A stretch of DNA of 10,476 bases from contig QMPG01000083.1 in assembly GCA_003648455.1 (NCBI GenBank), positions 1 to 10,476 of the forward strand, in the 5' to 3' direction. Position 1 is the first letter of the stretch, and every line of letters begins with the position of its first letter. The translations under genes were made by a program, and so were the position numbers. The notes under the pieces are model-generated. The model saw only the letters and a program-made list of their open reading frames with translations. It searched no databases and had not been told where the DNA came from. This document shows positions 1 through 7,423 of this stretch, piece after piece. This DNA is from Bacteroidota bacterium (GTDB lineage Bacteria > Bacteroidota > Bacteroidia > Bacteroidales > B39-G9).

Positions 1-55
1 ACAACATCAATTTTTTTATTAACCACAGCAACTACTTTATGAATTTTGAACTTTT

Positions 56-88
56 TTAACCCGAAAAATTCATAATTTTTAGGGTTAA
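56..88. repeat. Hairpin downstream of the SixA-type gene
   Basis: The outer arms TTAACCC (56-62) and GGGTTAA (82-88) enclose inner arms AAAAATT (64-70) and AATTTTT (74-80). There is one G/A mismatch and a 3-base loop, CAT. The hairpin could be a terminator, but neither strand has a clean T-run after it. The plus strand continues TTAATTTATT, which is the better of the two, so it may end a rightward gene lying left of the window; one plus-strand frame stops at TAA 57-59, inside the left arm. On the minus strand, which serves the phosphatase gene, the hairpin is followed by A residues, so it is a poor terminator for that gene. Confidence 0.45.
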
Positions 89-105
89 TTTATTCAAGAG
101 ACTAA

Positions 106-588
106 TTATACTTGTTCAAATAAAAATAATTTACCTTCTCTAGCTTTAACTTTTTTCCAATCATTAACATTAAATTCTACTCCAGCTGTTGTTGAAGGTT
201 TAAAATTAACAAAATCGCCATTCAGGAAATTATTTGTAATTGTGGATAAATCAGGATTGTGTGAAATAATCATTATGCAATTATGATTATTGTCGATTTT
301 TGACAGCATATTTAGTAAATCAATTGTAGTAAACCCACTATATAAAATATTGTTCTCAATAATTTTTTCGATAGGATAATTTTGTTCTTTTGCAAAAATT
401 TCTGCGGTTTGTTTGGCTCTGTTTGCAGGACTCGAAATAATTAATTCAGTTGAAACAAGCTTCTTTACAATTTTTTTTGCAATTAAATCAGCCGTTTGTT
501 TACCATATTCGGTTAGATTTCTTTCAAAGTCAGTTGTTTTATTATCTATCTCGGCTTGTGAATGACGAACTAAAATTAATTTTTTCAT
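106..588 (-). CDS. sixA: SixA-type phosphohistidine phosphatase (histidine phosphatase family)
   Basis: A 160-residue cytoplasmic protein of the histidine phosphatase (phosphoglycerate mutase-like) superfamily, close in size to E. coli SixA. The N-terminus KKLILVRHS carries the RH motif (Arg8, His9), His9 being the residue expected to be phosphorylated. Arg57 lies in SSPANRAKQTAE and the second histidine, His110, in IISHNPDLS. The family dephosphorylates phosphohistidine, as SixA does on histidine-phosphotransfer proteins; the substrate here is unknown. I chose ATG 588 because it places the RH motif at residues 8-9 as in relatives. A TTG four codons upstream (600) is open but unlikely. The gene follows rocD in the same direction but lies beyond a strong hairpin at 643-678, so it probably has its own promoter in the short gap 589-642, where I see only a weak TAATTTTA. 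The family call is firm; the symbol is by family resemblance. Confidence 0.88.
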   Translation of the reverse strand: MKKLILVRHSQAEIDNKTTDFERNLTEYGKQTADLIAKKIVKKLVSTELIISSPANRAKQTAEIFAKEQNYPIEKIIENNILYSGFTTIDLLNMLSKIDNNHNCIMIISHNPDLSTITNNFLNGDFVNFKPSTTAGVEFNVNDWKKVKAREGKLFLFEQV

Positions 589-642
589 GCTATTATTCAA
601 TAAAATTAAAAAAGAAGTTGAGTTTTGTTATTTTTCTTTTAG

Positions 643-678
643 AAAAAAAGAGTTATCAACAATGATAACTCTTTTTTT
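643..678 (-). terminator. Rho-independent terminator of rocD, potentially bidirectional
   Basis: A perfect 15-bp stem: AAAAAAAGAGTTATC (643-657) pairs with GATAACTCTTTTTTT (664-678), with the 6-base loop AACAAT. Read on the minus strand, the arm ends in a run of seven T residues, 20 bases after the rocD stop, as expected for an intrinsic terminator. The symmetric A and T runs would let it work in both directions. Confidence 0.85.
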
Positions 679-697
679 ATTCTATACAAATTTTATA

Positions 698-1918
698 TTA
701 TTGAAAATTTTTAAAAGTTTCTTTAATAATTTCAATAGCTTCTCTCATTTGTTTTTCATTAATAACAAGAGGAGGAGTGAAGCGAATAATATGATCGTGA
801 GTTGGTTTTGCTAATACTCCATTTTCTTTAAGAGCAAGACAAACATCCCAAGCTGTTTTTCCATTTTTAGGTTTAATAACAATTGCATTAAGCAAGCCTT
901 TTCCTCTAACAATTTCAATCATTTCCGATTTAATGCTTCTCATTTCTTCTCTGAAAATTTCACCAATCTTCATTGAATTTTCACAAAGTTTTTCTTCTTT
1001 AATAACTTCAAGAGCAGCAATAGAAACTTTAGCAGCAATAGGGTTTCCTCCATAAGTAGAACCATGTTCGCCAGGTAAAATTGTAAGCATAATTTCATCG
1101 TCTGCCAATACTGCAGAAACAGGGAACATACCTCCTGAAATAGCTTTTCCAAGGATTAAAACATCAGGGCGAACATCTTCGTAATCACAAGCTAACATTT
1201 TACCAGTACGAGCAAGTCCTGTTTGTACTTCGTCAGCCATGAAAAGAACATTGTGTTTTTTACATAAGTCAGCTGCTTTTTTTAAGTATCCATCTTCTGG
1301 AACATAAACACCTGCTTCTGCCTGAATAGGCTCAACTAACATACCTGCTACAGTAGGATCTTTAACTGCTTTTTCAAGGGCTTCAATATCATTATATTCA
1401 ATTTTTTCAAATCCCGGTGTGAATGGTCCGTAATCTTTATAGGCATCAGGGTCTGATGATAAAGAAATAATAGTAATTGTTCTACCATGGAAATTTCCGT
1501 TACAAACAATAATTTTTGCTTCGTTTTGTGGTACTTTTTTTACTTTATAAGCCCATTTACGACAAAGTTTTAATGCTGTTTCGTCAGCTTCAGCACCTGA
1601 ATTCATTGGAAGTACTTTATCATATCCAAAATATTTTGTGATATATTCTTCCCACTCACCCAAAACATTATTATAAAAAGCTCTTGATGTTAAGGCTAAC
1701 TTTTCTGATTGTTCTGTCATTGCCTTAACAATTTTTGGATGACAATGTCCTTGGTTTACTGCTGAGTATGATGCAAGAAAATCAAAATATTTTTTTCCAT
1801 CTGTGTCCCATACATGAACACCTTTTCCTTTTTCTAGTACTACCGGAAGTGGATGATAATTGTGTGCTCCAAATTTATCTTCTCTGTCCATGTAGTCTTT
1901 TGCTGTCATTTTTGCCAT
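698..1918 (-). CDS. rocD: Ornithine--oxo-acid aminotransferase
   Basis: A full-length 406-residue class III PLP-dependent aminotransferase. It interconverts L-ornithine plus 2-oxoglutarate with glutamate-5-semialdehyde plus glutamate, linking arginine/ornithine to proline and glutamate metabolism in the cytoplasm. The match to ornithine aminotransferases including the human enzyme is very close: [20 protein letters not shown] near 46-65, [18 protein letters not shown] near 78-95, the cofactor-binding segments [11 protein letters not shown] (107-117) and NFHGRT (142-147), EPIQAEAG (196-203), and [13 protein letters not shown] (228-240) with Asp229. Lys258 in [10 protein letters not shown] is the Schiff-base lysine. 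[11 protein letters not shown] (283-293) and Arg379 in HIIRFTPP complete the active site. ATG 1918 fits the family N-terminus; a second Met at codon 4 is possible. It appears monocistronic, with a promoter candidate at 1964-1994 and a terminator at 643-678. Because it lies apart from biosynthetic genes, a catabolic role is inferred, not shown. Confidence 0.96.
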   Translation of the reverse strand: MAKMTAKDYMDREDKFGAHNYHPLPVVLEKGKGVHVWDTDGKKYFDFLASYSAVNQGHCHPKIVKAMTEQSEKLALTSRAFYNNVLGEWEEYITKYFGYDKVLPMNSGAEADETALKLCRKWAYKVKKVPQNEAKIIVCNGNFHGRTITIISLSSDPDAYKDYGPFTPGFEKIEYNDIEALEKAVKDPTVAGMLVEPIQAEAGVYVPEDGYLKKAADLCKKHNVLFMADEVQTGLARTGKMLACDYEDVRPDVLILGKAISGGMFPVSAVLADDEIMLTILPGEHGSTYGGNPIAAKVSIAALEVIKEEKLCENSMKIGEIFREEMRSIKSEMIEIVRGKGLLNAIVIKPKNGKTAWDVCLALKENGVLAKPTHDHIIRFTPPLVINEKQMREAIEIIKETFKNFQ

Positions 1919-1963
1919 ATCAAATAAGAATTTAAATAATTTTTACTAAAATTTTTCTTATTG

Positions 1964-1994
1964 CAAAAATGCTAATAAGTTTTAAACTTTTCAA
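1964..1994 (-). promoter_or_regulatory. Candidate rocD promoter
   Basis: On the minus strand, TTG (1994-1992), a 20-base spacer, then CATTTTTG (1971-1964). This matches the Bacteroidota vegetative promoter pattern, TTTG near -33 and TAnnTTTG near -7, with one mismatch in the -7 element and the expected spacing. The transcript would start about 35-40 bases before the rocD ATG. Confidence 0.5.
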
Positions 1995-2111
1995 CTTACT
2001 TTAAAAAATTTTTTTTGTAATTATTTTTTAAGGCTTTTTGTTTAAATTTCTGATAGTGAGGAGTTTAATTAAAATTTTTAGCTAAAAAAGTAAAAAATAG
2101 GTTTTTTAACA

Positions 2112-2126
2112 TATTCTCGGAGAATA
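2112..2126. repeat. 15-bp operator-like dyad
   Basis: TATTCTC (2112-2118) and GAGAATA (2120-2126) form a perfect inverted repeat around one central G. It abuts the 3' side of the terminator at 2127-2160 and lies about 120 bases upstream of the rocD promoter candidate. It could be a protein-binding site or simply a second small stem. The one-base spacer makes it a poor RNA hairpin, which slightly favours DNA binding. No known operator was recognised. Confidence 0.3.
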
Positions 2127-2160
2127 AAAAAGCTAACTTTTAATTAAAAGTTAGCTTTTT
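2127..2160 (-). terminator. Rho-independent terminator of the small membrane-protein gene
   Basis: A perfect 15-bp stem: AAAAAGCTAACTTTT (2127-2141) pairs with AAAAGTTAGCTTTTT (2146-2160), with loop AATT. On the minus strand it lies 26 bases past the stop codon at 2187 and ends in a T-run (five T in the stem, preserved by the A-tract at 2126-2130). It should end the leftward membrane-protein transcript before rocD, and could also work rightward. Confidence 0.82.
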
Positions 2161-2186
2161 ATTGGTTAATAAATAGTTAGTTTATT

Positions 2187-2561
2187 TTAAAAAACTTTTG
2201 TTCCTTCAAATTTGGAACTGTCAAAAGCAAGAATTGCCATAAAAATAATATTTAAGAAGAATAAACCTACTGTAAAACCGCTTGTTTTTCCAAATGCTTT
2301 TGAAAGCCCATCATAAATAAGAACAAGAAAAACAAGATTAACAATAGGTGTTATGAGTAAGAAAAGCCACCACCATGGTTTTCCGGCTATGCGAATAATT
2401 GTAATAGTGTTGTAAATAGGGATAATACTAATCCATCCGGCTTCTCCACCTTTTTCAAATAAAAACCATTTTGTAATAATTTTAAAGGCTAGTATTAAAA
2501 CTGATATTGTTACAATAGTTTCTACTCCAAGTGCCAAAATTGAAAAAATCACTTCTTCCAT
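2187..2561 (-). CDS. Small integral membrane protein, DUF5684-like
   Basis: A 124-residue hydrophobic protein. An N-terminal membrane segment (about 5-30) leads to the conserved stretch GGEAGWISIIPIYN (38-51). RIAGKPWWW (57-65) and two further membrane segments follow (about 64-84 and 95-113), ending in a short polar tail. The GG-x-x-GW-x-S-x-IPIYN...WWW pattern is what I recognise from DUF5684 proteins, small membrane proteins of unknown function; related segments are sometimes annotated as parts of signal peptidase I. No Ser/Lys peptidase catalytic motif is present here, so I do not call it a peptidase. I chose ATG 2561 over an upstream TTG (2588) because the family begins directly with the membrane segment. 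It lies 60 bases after the BatA-like gene, so co-transcription is possible, but a TATATTTG element in the gap may drive it separately. Confidence 0.75.
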   Translation of the reverse strand: MEEVIFSILALGVETIVTISVLILAFKIITKWFLFEKGGEAGWISIIPIYNTITIIRIAGKPWWWLFLLITPIVNLVFLVLIYDGLSKAFGKTSGFTVGLFFLNIIFMAILAFDSSKFEGTKVF

Positions 2562-2585
2562 ATCATATATATAATTAATTATATA

Positions 2586-2593
2586 CAAATATA
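2586..2593 (-). promoter_or_regulatory. Candidate -7 element before the DUF5684-like gene
   Basis: TATATTTG on the minus strand matches the Bacteroidota TAnnTTTG element exactly, 24 bases before the ATG. No TTTG-like -33 element stands out at the proper distance, and the region is AT-rich enough for a chance match. Confidence 0.35.
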
Positions 2594-2621
2594 TATATAA
2601 AATGAGAATAATAAAATATTT

Positions 2622-4658
2622 TTATTTTAGAAATCGTAATAATAGAGTTTCAATCGCTAGAAAGATAAGTGCAATTATTATAAATATTTTCCACAATTGT
2701 TTCCCGTTATTTATTTGAATAAGATTGTGAGTGAAGAATTTATTTTGTGATTCCAAGATCGAAAAGTTTTCTAAGTTATACTTTTTAAGCAAGTTATTTA
2801 ATTCTTCTTTTGAATAATATTCTAAGTCAGATTCTTCACGACTATAATTGAATGATATGCTATTTATGGGTTTTTCAATATTTTTGATAATATAATTGCC
2901 TGCTTTTTTGATACTGTTGTTAATAAGAAGAATAATTTTTGAATTAATAATCTTTTTTTGAGGAATAAAATCAAAATTCAAATTTTTGTTAATAATATGA
3001 AATATATTATCGTTGTTTACATATTTTCTGTTTAGTTCAATTATTTTGTCATTACCAATTAAATAATAAGAATTATAATGAGATTGACTATACAATGCAA
3101 TATTGTAAAAAGTGGGAACAAATAATGTGTTTTTTGTAATATTACTGTATTCATCATTTAAAGGAAGAGAAAAAATGTAAATTTTTCCTTTGCTAATTGG
3201 CAAAACTGATAAAATTGCTTGTTTATTGGCTGTTAAAATATTTTCATTGTTAGAATATGTATTCTTTGTAAATAAAAAATGTTTATAGATAATAGGCAAA
3301 TCAATATTGTTATCAATTTTTTCAAATGCATTTTTATATAAATCGTTTTTGTAATTTATATTGTTTATTTTAACTTTCTGACTATCAATTTTTATTATTG
3401 TATTTGATTTTATGTCTGACAAAAAATTATTATAGCTTGATATATCTCCATCAAAATTTGGCAAAAAGAGAAGTGTGCCACCATTTTGAGCAAAATTTAT
3501 TAGTGTTTGCGATAGCCCCGACGAGATTCTTTTCACAGAGTTAATTATAATGAGCTGATAATTCGGTATTTGTGAAAAATTTAAATTGTTTACTTGAGCT
3601 TTTGTAGGTGATATATTATTGTCATTTTTAAATAAAGCATCAATAAATTTATTATCAGTATTTTCATTAATAATTAATATCTTTATTTTGCTTTGAATTA
3701 AATAACTAAAATATAAGGTGTTATCATATGTTATTGGATAATCAGTAATTTCAACTTTCCCGCTATGAACGCCTGTATGTGTATTTGAATATGTTAAGGA
3801 AATTATTTTTGCTGAATTTTTTTCAATATTGAAGCTGGATAAAGCTTTAATTGTATCGTTTATTAGAAGTTTAACAGGAATGTTTTGGTACGACTCATTT
3901 GAATTATTTCTTATTTTAATATGAATTATTTCACTTTTATTAATTTTATGTTTTGGTGTTTCAAACCAGCAAGAATCAATAAATAAATTATTTACGCTTT
4001 CTGTTTCTTGAGGAACTAAAAAGACATTTAAGTCGGAATCTTTTTTTATTTTACTAAAATCAGAAAAGTTTTTCTGAAAATCCGAAATAAGAAAAATTTT
4101 TTTCTTTTCTTTTGAGGAACTTAAAAAATCATTTTGTTTTGATATTATTTCACTTAATTTTTTTGTGTTTGAACTGATTTTTACATCAGACAAATATTCT
4201 ATAAGTTGCTCTTTATTAACTAAGTGTTGATGTTTTGAATCGAAATCGTTTGTCAGCAATAAAAATTCAGTGTTTGGTTTAAAAGCATTAGCAATTTGAC
4301 GGGCTTTGTTTTTTGAGATGTTTAATAAATTTCCGTATTTGTTCTCAGAATTCATACTAAACGAATTATCAACATATATGCTTACTTCTTGTTTTTTATT
4401 GCTTATAATATTTTTGTTTACAGGTATATAGGGTTGTGCGAATGCAATTGCTAATGAAGCAATTATTAATATTCGACTTATTAAAACAAGGATGTGTTTT
4501 AGCTGAGATTTTGATTTTGTTTCTTGTTTAACATTTTTTAAAAATTTAACATTACTAAAATAAACCGTTTTATATCGCTTAAAATTAAATAAGTGAATTA
4601 TTATTGGAATAGCAATTGCAAATAAAGCAAATAAAAATTTAGGATATAGAAAATGCAT
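2622..4658 (-). CDS. BatA-type inner-membrane protein with von Willebrand-like domain
   Basis: A 678-residue protein. The N-terminus FLYPKFLFALFAIAIPIIIH followed by LFNFKRYKTVYFSN is the hallmark of the BatA N-terminal double-transmembrane domain, with membrane segments about 4-23 and 55-75. A von Willebrand A-like region follows (about 90-215): D97-N-S-F-S101 is a DxSxS metal-site (MIDAS) motif and FLISDFQ (189-195) is a likely second element. Residues 240-315 look like a beta-sandwich spacer. Residues 324-402 (KIKILIIN ... FAQNGGTLLFLP) resemble the glutamine-amidotransferase-like fold of large BatA relatives, without an obvious catalytic Cys. A C-terminal membrane helix (about 656-675) ends the chain, so the bulk is probably held on one side of the inner membrane. 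The function is unknown; BatA proteins have been linked to stress tolerance and envelope roles. No BatB-E, MoxR or DUF58 gene is seen nearby, so this is the stand-alone type. It lies 177 bases after the receptor gene. Confidence 0.85.
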   Translation of the reverse strand: MHFLYPKFLFALFAIAIPIIIHLFNFKRYKTVYFSNVKFLKNVKQETKSKSQLKHILVLISRILIIASLAIAFAQPYIPVNKNIISNKKQEVSIYVDNSFSMNSENKYGNLLNISKNKARQIANAFKPNTEFLLLTNDFDSKHQHLVNKEQLIEYLSDVKISSNTKKLSEIISKQNDFLSSSKEKKKIFLISDFQKNFSDFSKIKKDSDLNVFLVPQETESVNNLFIDSCWFETPKHKINKSEIIHIKIRNNSNESYQNIPVKLLINDTIKALSSFNIEKNSAKIISLTYSNTHTGVHSGKVEITDYPITYDNTLYFSYLIQSKIKILIINENTDNKFIDALFKNDNNISPTKAQVNNLNFSQIPNYQLIIINSVKRISSGLSQTLINFAQNGGTLLFLPNFDGDISSYNNFLSDIKSNTIIKIDSQKVKINNINYKNDLYKNAFEKIDNNIDLPIIYKHFLFTKNTYSNNENILTANKQAILSVLPISKGKIYIFSLPLNDEYSNITKNTLFVPTFYNIALYSQSHYNSYYLIGNDKIIELNRKYVNNDNIFHIINKNLNFDFIPQKKIINSKIILLINNSIKKAGNYIIKNIEKPINSISFNYSREESDLEYYSKEELNNLLKKYNLENFSILESQNKFFTHNLIQINNGKQLWKIFIIIALIFLAIETLLLRFLK

Positions 4659-4692
4659 CTCTTGTTAAAAGTTTATGAAAGTTAAAACTATA

Positions 4693-4700
4693 CAAAGTTA
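4693..4700 (-). promoter_or_regulatory. Candidate -7 element before the BatA-like gene
   Basis: TAACTTTG on the minus strand is an exact TAnnTTTG match, 34 bases before the ATG at 4658. The -33 position has no clear TTTG. If real, the BatA-like gene does not depend only on read-through from the receptor gene. Confidence 0.38.
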
Positions 4701-4780
4701 TGTTTTTGAAATGACATTTTTTTAATAAATTTCATTATATCATTTCAGTTTCAGCCTCAACAAAACTGCCCTCATATAAA

Positions 4781-4807
4781 ATCAGTTACATCAGTGTCAT
4801 CTGTGTT
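4781..4807. repeat. Three-unit period-9 tandem repeat
   Basis: Three consecutive 9-base units approximate ATCAGTGTC: the first differs at positions 7 and 8, the second is exact, and the third differs at positions 4 and 9. The repeat is richer in G and C than the surrounding intergenic DNA and lies 28 bases beyond the receptor stop. I recall similar ATCxGTGTx tandem units as dispersed intergenic repeats in Bacteroidota and other phyla, but cannot test that here. Confidence 0.45.
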
Positions 4808-4835
4808 TAATTTAATTCCCTGAGAATTTACAAAT

Positions 4836-7313
4836 TTAAAACGTTCCGTTCAATTTAATATTAATTCTTCGCGAAGTTAAATTATTTGGTATTCCATACT
4901 GATGGTTTCTAATGTCGGATACCCAAATTAGTGAAATCGTGTTGTTAATTCGTAATAGGTTAAATATCTCAGCACTAATCCATAAACTCTTAAAAAAATG
5001 AAATGGGTTTTTTTGAGCTATATGTTGTCCTTCTTTAATCAATACTTTTGAGAAGCCAATGTCGACACGACGGTAAGGTCTTGGCATACGATTAGTAGCC
5101 AAATATCGTTCAGAGTTAGGGGGACCAAAAGGCAGTCTCGAACCGTATAATAAATTTAAGTGCATTTTATATGATGGATTACTGGGTAAATAATCCTGAA
5201 AAAATAATCCAATATTCAATAATTGATCAGATGGACGGGGAATATATCCGGGCTCTACTTTTGTTGAATTTCCTTCGCTATCTGTAATAAAGTAGAAATC
5301 ATCATTTAAGTCTTCTTCTGTTTTCATTACTGAAACGCTTAGCCAGGAATCAACTCCTTTAACAAATTCACCGTTAACTTTCATGTCAACTCCCATTGCA
5401 TAACCGCTTGCATTATTTTTCCCAATATATCTAATTCTAACATTATCAACATTGTAAGGAATTATATCTGATAAATATTTATAATAAACCTCTGTTGTAT
5501 ATTTAAAAGGTCTGTTCCATGCAGTAAAATTATAATCGCTTCCTAAAACAATATGAAACGATTTTTGAGCTTTTATATCTTTATTTAAGTTCCCTTCTAA
5601 ATCACGCAACTCTTTATAGAAAGGTGGTTGATTATAATATCCTAAAGCAAAACGAAACATTACGTCATTTTTCCAGTTTGGTTTTACCGATAGTGAAGTT
5701 CGAGGACTAATTAAAAATTGTTTATTAAAATCCCAATAATTGAAACGAATCCCTGTAATGAAATTAAATTCAGTTCCTTTAACAAAAAATTGGTGAGAGT
5801 TTTGAAGATATGATATTATTCTGTTTGAAGAAATATTATGCTTTGAATTAAGTACATAAAATAAATTCACAGTTGAATCATTATAAGGCAACGAATATCC
5901 TGCAGAATCATGCATTTCCCATTCGTTAATATTATCATCAATTACTTCATGTTGAAGTTTTGCACCCCAGCTTAGTTTGTTATTATTTTTCTCATATTCA
6001 CCTTTATGGTAAATGTTATAAACTTTTGCTTCAAGATAGTTTCGTGCATGATTTAAAAAAGTACCAATCCCAATATTTGCAACGCTGTCACCCATTGTGC
6101 TTGAGCCAATATCTCTGTCCAGTTCATTAATTAAGTATTGACTTTGAATGTCGTAAGTCTCACTTTCTGATGAGTTGTATAAAGATGAGATAAATTTAAG
6201 TTTGATATTATTATTAGGTTTATATGTTCCTGCTACTGCTCCTGTATAATTAATAAAATTATCAACCTCCTGACCGTCAAAATACATATTCAATTGTAGC
6301 ACTTCGTTTACAGTTCCGAAAATTGTTTCTTTAATAGTAGGAATGAATTTGTATTTGTTTTGAGAAAAATTTCCAAGAAAACTCAACTCAAAATTATCAG
6401 TAACGTCATATGTAAGGTAAGTCTGAAAATCTAAGAAATCAGGCGAATATTCTCCTTTTGTGTCAAGACTGTTTAATAAATAACGAGATGTTTTGTAACG
6501 AATACCTGAAATATGAGTAAAACGTAAATCTTTTGATGTTCCTTCAATATGAGCTGAGGCTCCAAGCAAACTAGAAGCAACCGAGCCTCCAAATTTTGTT
6601 GGTTTCTTGTATTTTATATCAAGCACCGAAGACATTTTATCTCCATATATGGCATCAAATCCACCGGCAGAAAAAAGTATTGAAGAAACTAAATCAGAAT
6701 TAACAAAACTAAGTCCTTCTTGTTGACCGGAGCGAATCAAAATTGGACGATATACCTCTATATCATTTACATAAACCAAGTTTTCGTCAAAATTACCACC
6801 TCTAACAGAATATTGAGAACTTAACTCATTGTTTGACGACACTCCCGGAAGAGATTTAATAACTGCTTCAATGTTTCCTGATACACCAGGAATAACATTC
6901 ATTATTTTAGGATTTATCCTTACTAAATTTGTTTTTCTATATTGTTGGTCAGTTATATCTACTTGGTCAATTTTTTTTAATGATTGTTTTAGCGTTCCAT
7001 TCAATTCTAAATATGAAAAAAGTATTAAATTTTTATCTTCTCGATTAAAATTAAGTTCTTTAGTTTCATAACCTATACATGAAAATACAATAACGAATTC
7101 TTTTATATTAGGTATATAAAATTCGTAATTCCCGTTTTTGTCGCTAATAGTCCCAAAAGGATGATTTTTTATTGAAATATTTACTAATTCAATAGGATTT
7201 TTTTCAGTATCAGTAATTTTACCAAAAATTCTGATTTCATCTTGCGAAAAAATAGAACTATTAAATAATGTTATTATTAATAATAATGTTATAAAGTAAG
7301 GGTGTAATCTCAT
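4836..7313 (-). CDS. TonB-dependent outer-membrane receptor with carboxypeptidase-like regulatory domain
   Basis: An 825-residue outer-membrane transporter expected to import a ligand using TonB/ExbBD energy. A signal peptide occupies residues 1-24 (hydrophobic FITLLLIITLF, cleavage near FSQ-DE). A carboxypeptidase-D regulatory-like beta domain follows (about 27-100: IRIFGKITDTEKNPIELVNI, then GTISDKNGNYEF and CIGYET), typical of Bacteroidota receptors. The plug domain (about 125-235) holds IPGVSGNIEAVIKSLPGV, QYSVRGGNFDENLVYVND and FSAGGFDAIYGDKMSSVLDI. The remainder is a 22-stranded-type barrel rich in alternating aromatic and polar residues, ending in a terminal Phe as outer-membrane barrels do. 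No SusD-like lipoprotein gene adjoins it, so it is not a SusCD glycan pair, and the ligand cannot be inferred. Start ATG 7313 directly precedes the signal peptide. It heads the leftward envelope gene group and is divergent from the yjbQ-like gene. Confidence 0.92.
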   Translation of the reverse strand: MRLHPYFITLLLIITLFNSSIFSQDEIRIFGKITDTEKNPIELVNISIKNHPFGTISDKNGNYEFYIPNIKEFVIVFSCIGYETKELNFNREDKNLILFSYLELNGTLKQSLKKIDQVDITDQQYRKTNLVRINPKIMNVIPGVSGNIEAVIKSLPGVSSNNELSSQYSVRGGNFDENLVYVNDIEVYRPILIRSGQQEGLSFVNSDLVSSILFSAGGFDAIYGDKMSSVLDIKYKKPTKFGGSVASSLLGASAHIEGTSKDLRFTHISGIRYKTSRYLLNSLDTKGEYSPDFLDFQTYLTYDVTDNFELSFLGNFSQNKYKFIPTIKETIFGTVNEVLQLNMYFDGQEVDNFINYTGAVAGTYKPNNNIKLKFISSLYNSSESETYDIQSQYLINELDRDIGSSTMGDSVANIGIGTFLNHARNYLEAKVYNIYHKGEYEKNNNKLSWGAKLQHEVIDDNINEWEMHDSAGYSLPYNDSTVNLFYVLNSKHNISSNRIISYLQNSHQFFVKGTEFNFITGIRFNYWDFNKQFLISPRTSLSVKPNWKNDVMFRFALGYYNQPPFYKELRDLEGNLNKDIKAQKSFHIVLGSDYNFTAWNRPFKYTTEVYYKYLSDIIPYNVDNVRIRYIGKNNASGYAMGVDMKVNGEFVKGVDSWLSVSVMKTEEDLNDDFYFITDSEGNSTKVEPGYIPRPSDQLLNIGLFFQDYLPSNPSYKMHLNLLYGSRLPFGPPNSERYLATNRMPRPYRRVDIGFSKVLIKEGQHIAQKNPFHFFKSLWISAEIFNLLRINNTISLIWVSDIRNHQYGIPNNLTSRRINIKLNGTF

Positions 7314-7331
7314 ATTTATTAAAATGGGTTA

Positions 7332-7339
7332 CAAAAATA
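7332..7339 (-). promoter_or_regulatory. Candidate -7 element of the receptor gene
   Basis: TATTTTTG on the minus strand is an exact TAnnTTTG match 18 bases before the receptor ATG, in the 110-bp divergent intergenic region. The -33 element is weak (GTTTA-like), so regulation by an extra factor is possible. I see no Fur-like or other recognisable operator. Confidence 0.42.
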
Positions 7340-7377
7340 ATCTATTATTTTAAATAAACTTATTTTAGAGATATAAA

Positions 7378-7408
7378 TTGTTTTTGAAACTGATAAATTT
7401 TAAATTTG
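7378..7408 (+). promoter_or_regulatory. Candidate promoter of the YjbQ-family gene
   Basis: TTG (7378-7380), a 20-base spacer and TAAATTTG (7401-7408) match the Bacteroidota promoter pattern with an exact -7 element. Transcription would start near 7413-7416, giving a leader of only about ten bases before ATG 7424. Confidence 0.5.
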
Positions 7409-7423
7409 TAATAAATTTATATT

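Noticed and set aside
589..600. TTG start for the phosphatase, adding four residues
   Set aside because: The ATG at 588 gives the typical family N-terminus with the RH motif at residues 8-9; the four extra residues have no support.
450..814. Two overlapping plus-strand frames across the rocD/sixA junction
   Set aside because: They run through the terminator hairpin and antisense to conserved coding sequence; the products are low-complexity Phe/Lys/Ser.
970..1152. Second minus-strand frame inside rocD
   Set aside because: It is an out-of-frame shadow of a strongly conserved gene, rich in Leu and Phe as expected from the shifted frame.
2562..2588. TTG start for the DUF5684-like protein, adding nine residues
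   Set aside because: The extra residues are of low-complexity AT-rich coding, and the TATATTTG promoter candidate at 2586-2593 overlaps the TTG.
6829..7071. Plus-strand frame inside the receptor gene
   Set aside because: It lies antisense to the conserved plug and regulatory domain, with no motif of its own.
4836..7313. SusC-type glycan importer
   Set aside because: No SusD-like lipoprotein gene is adjacent, and the chain is shorter than typical SusC proteins.
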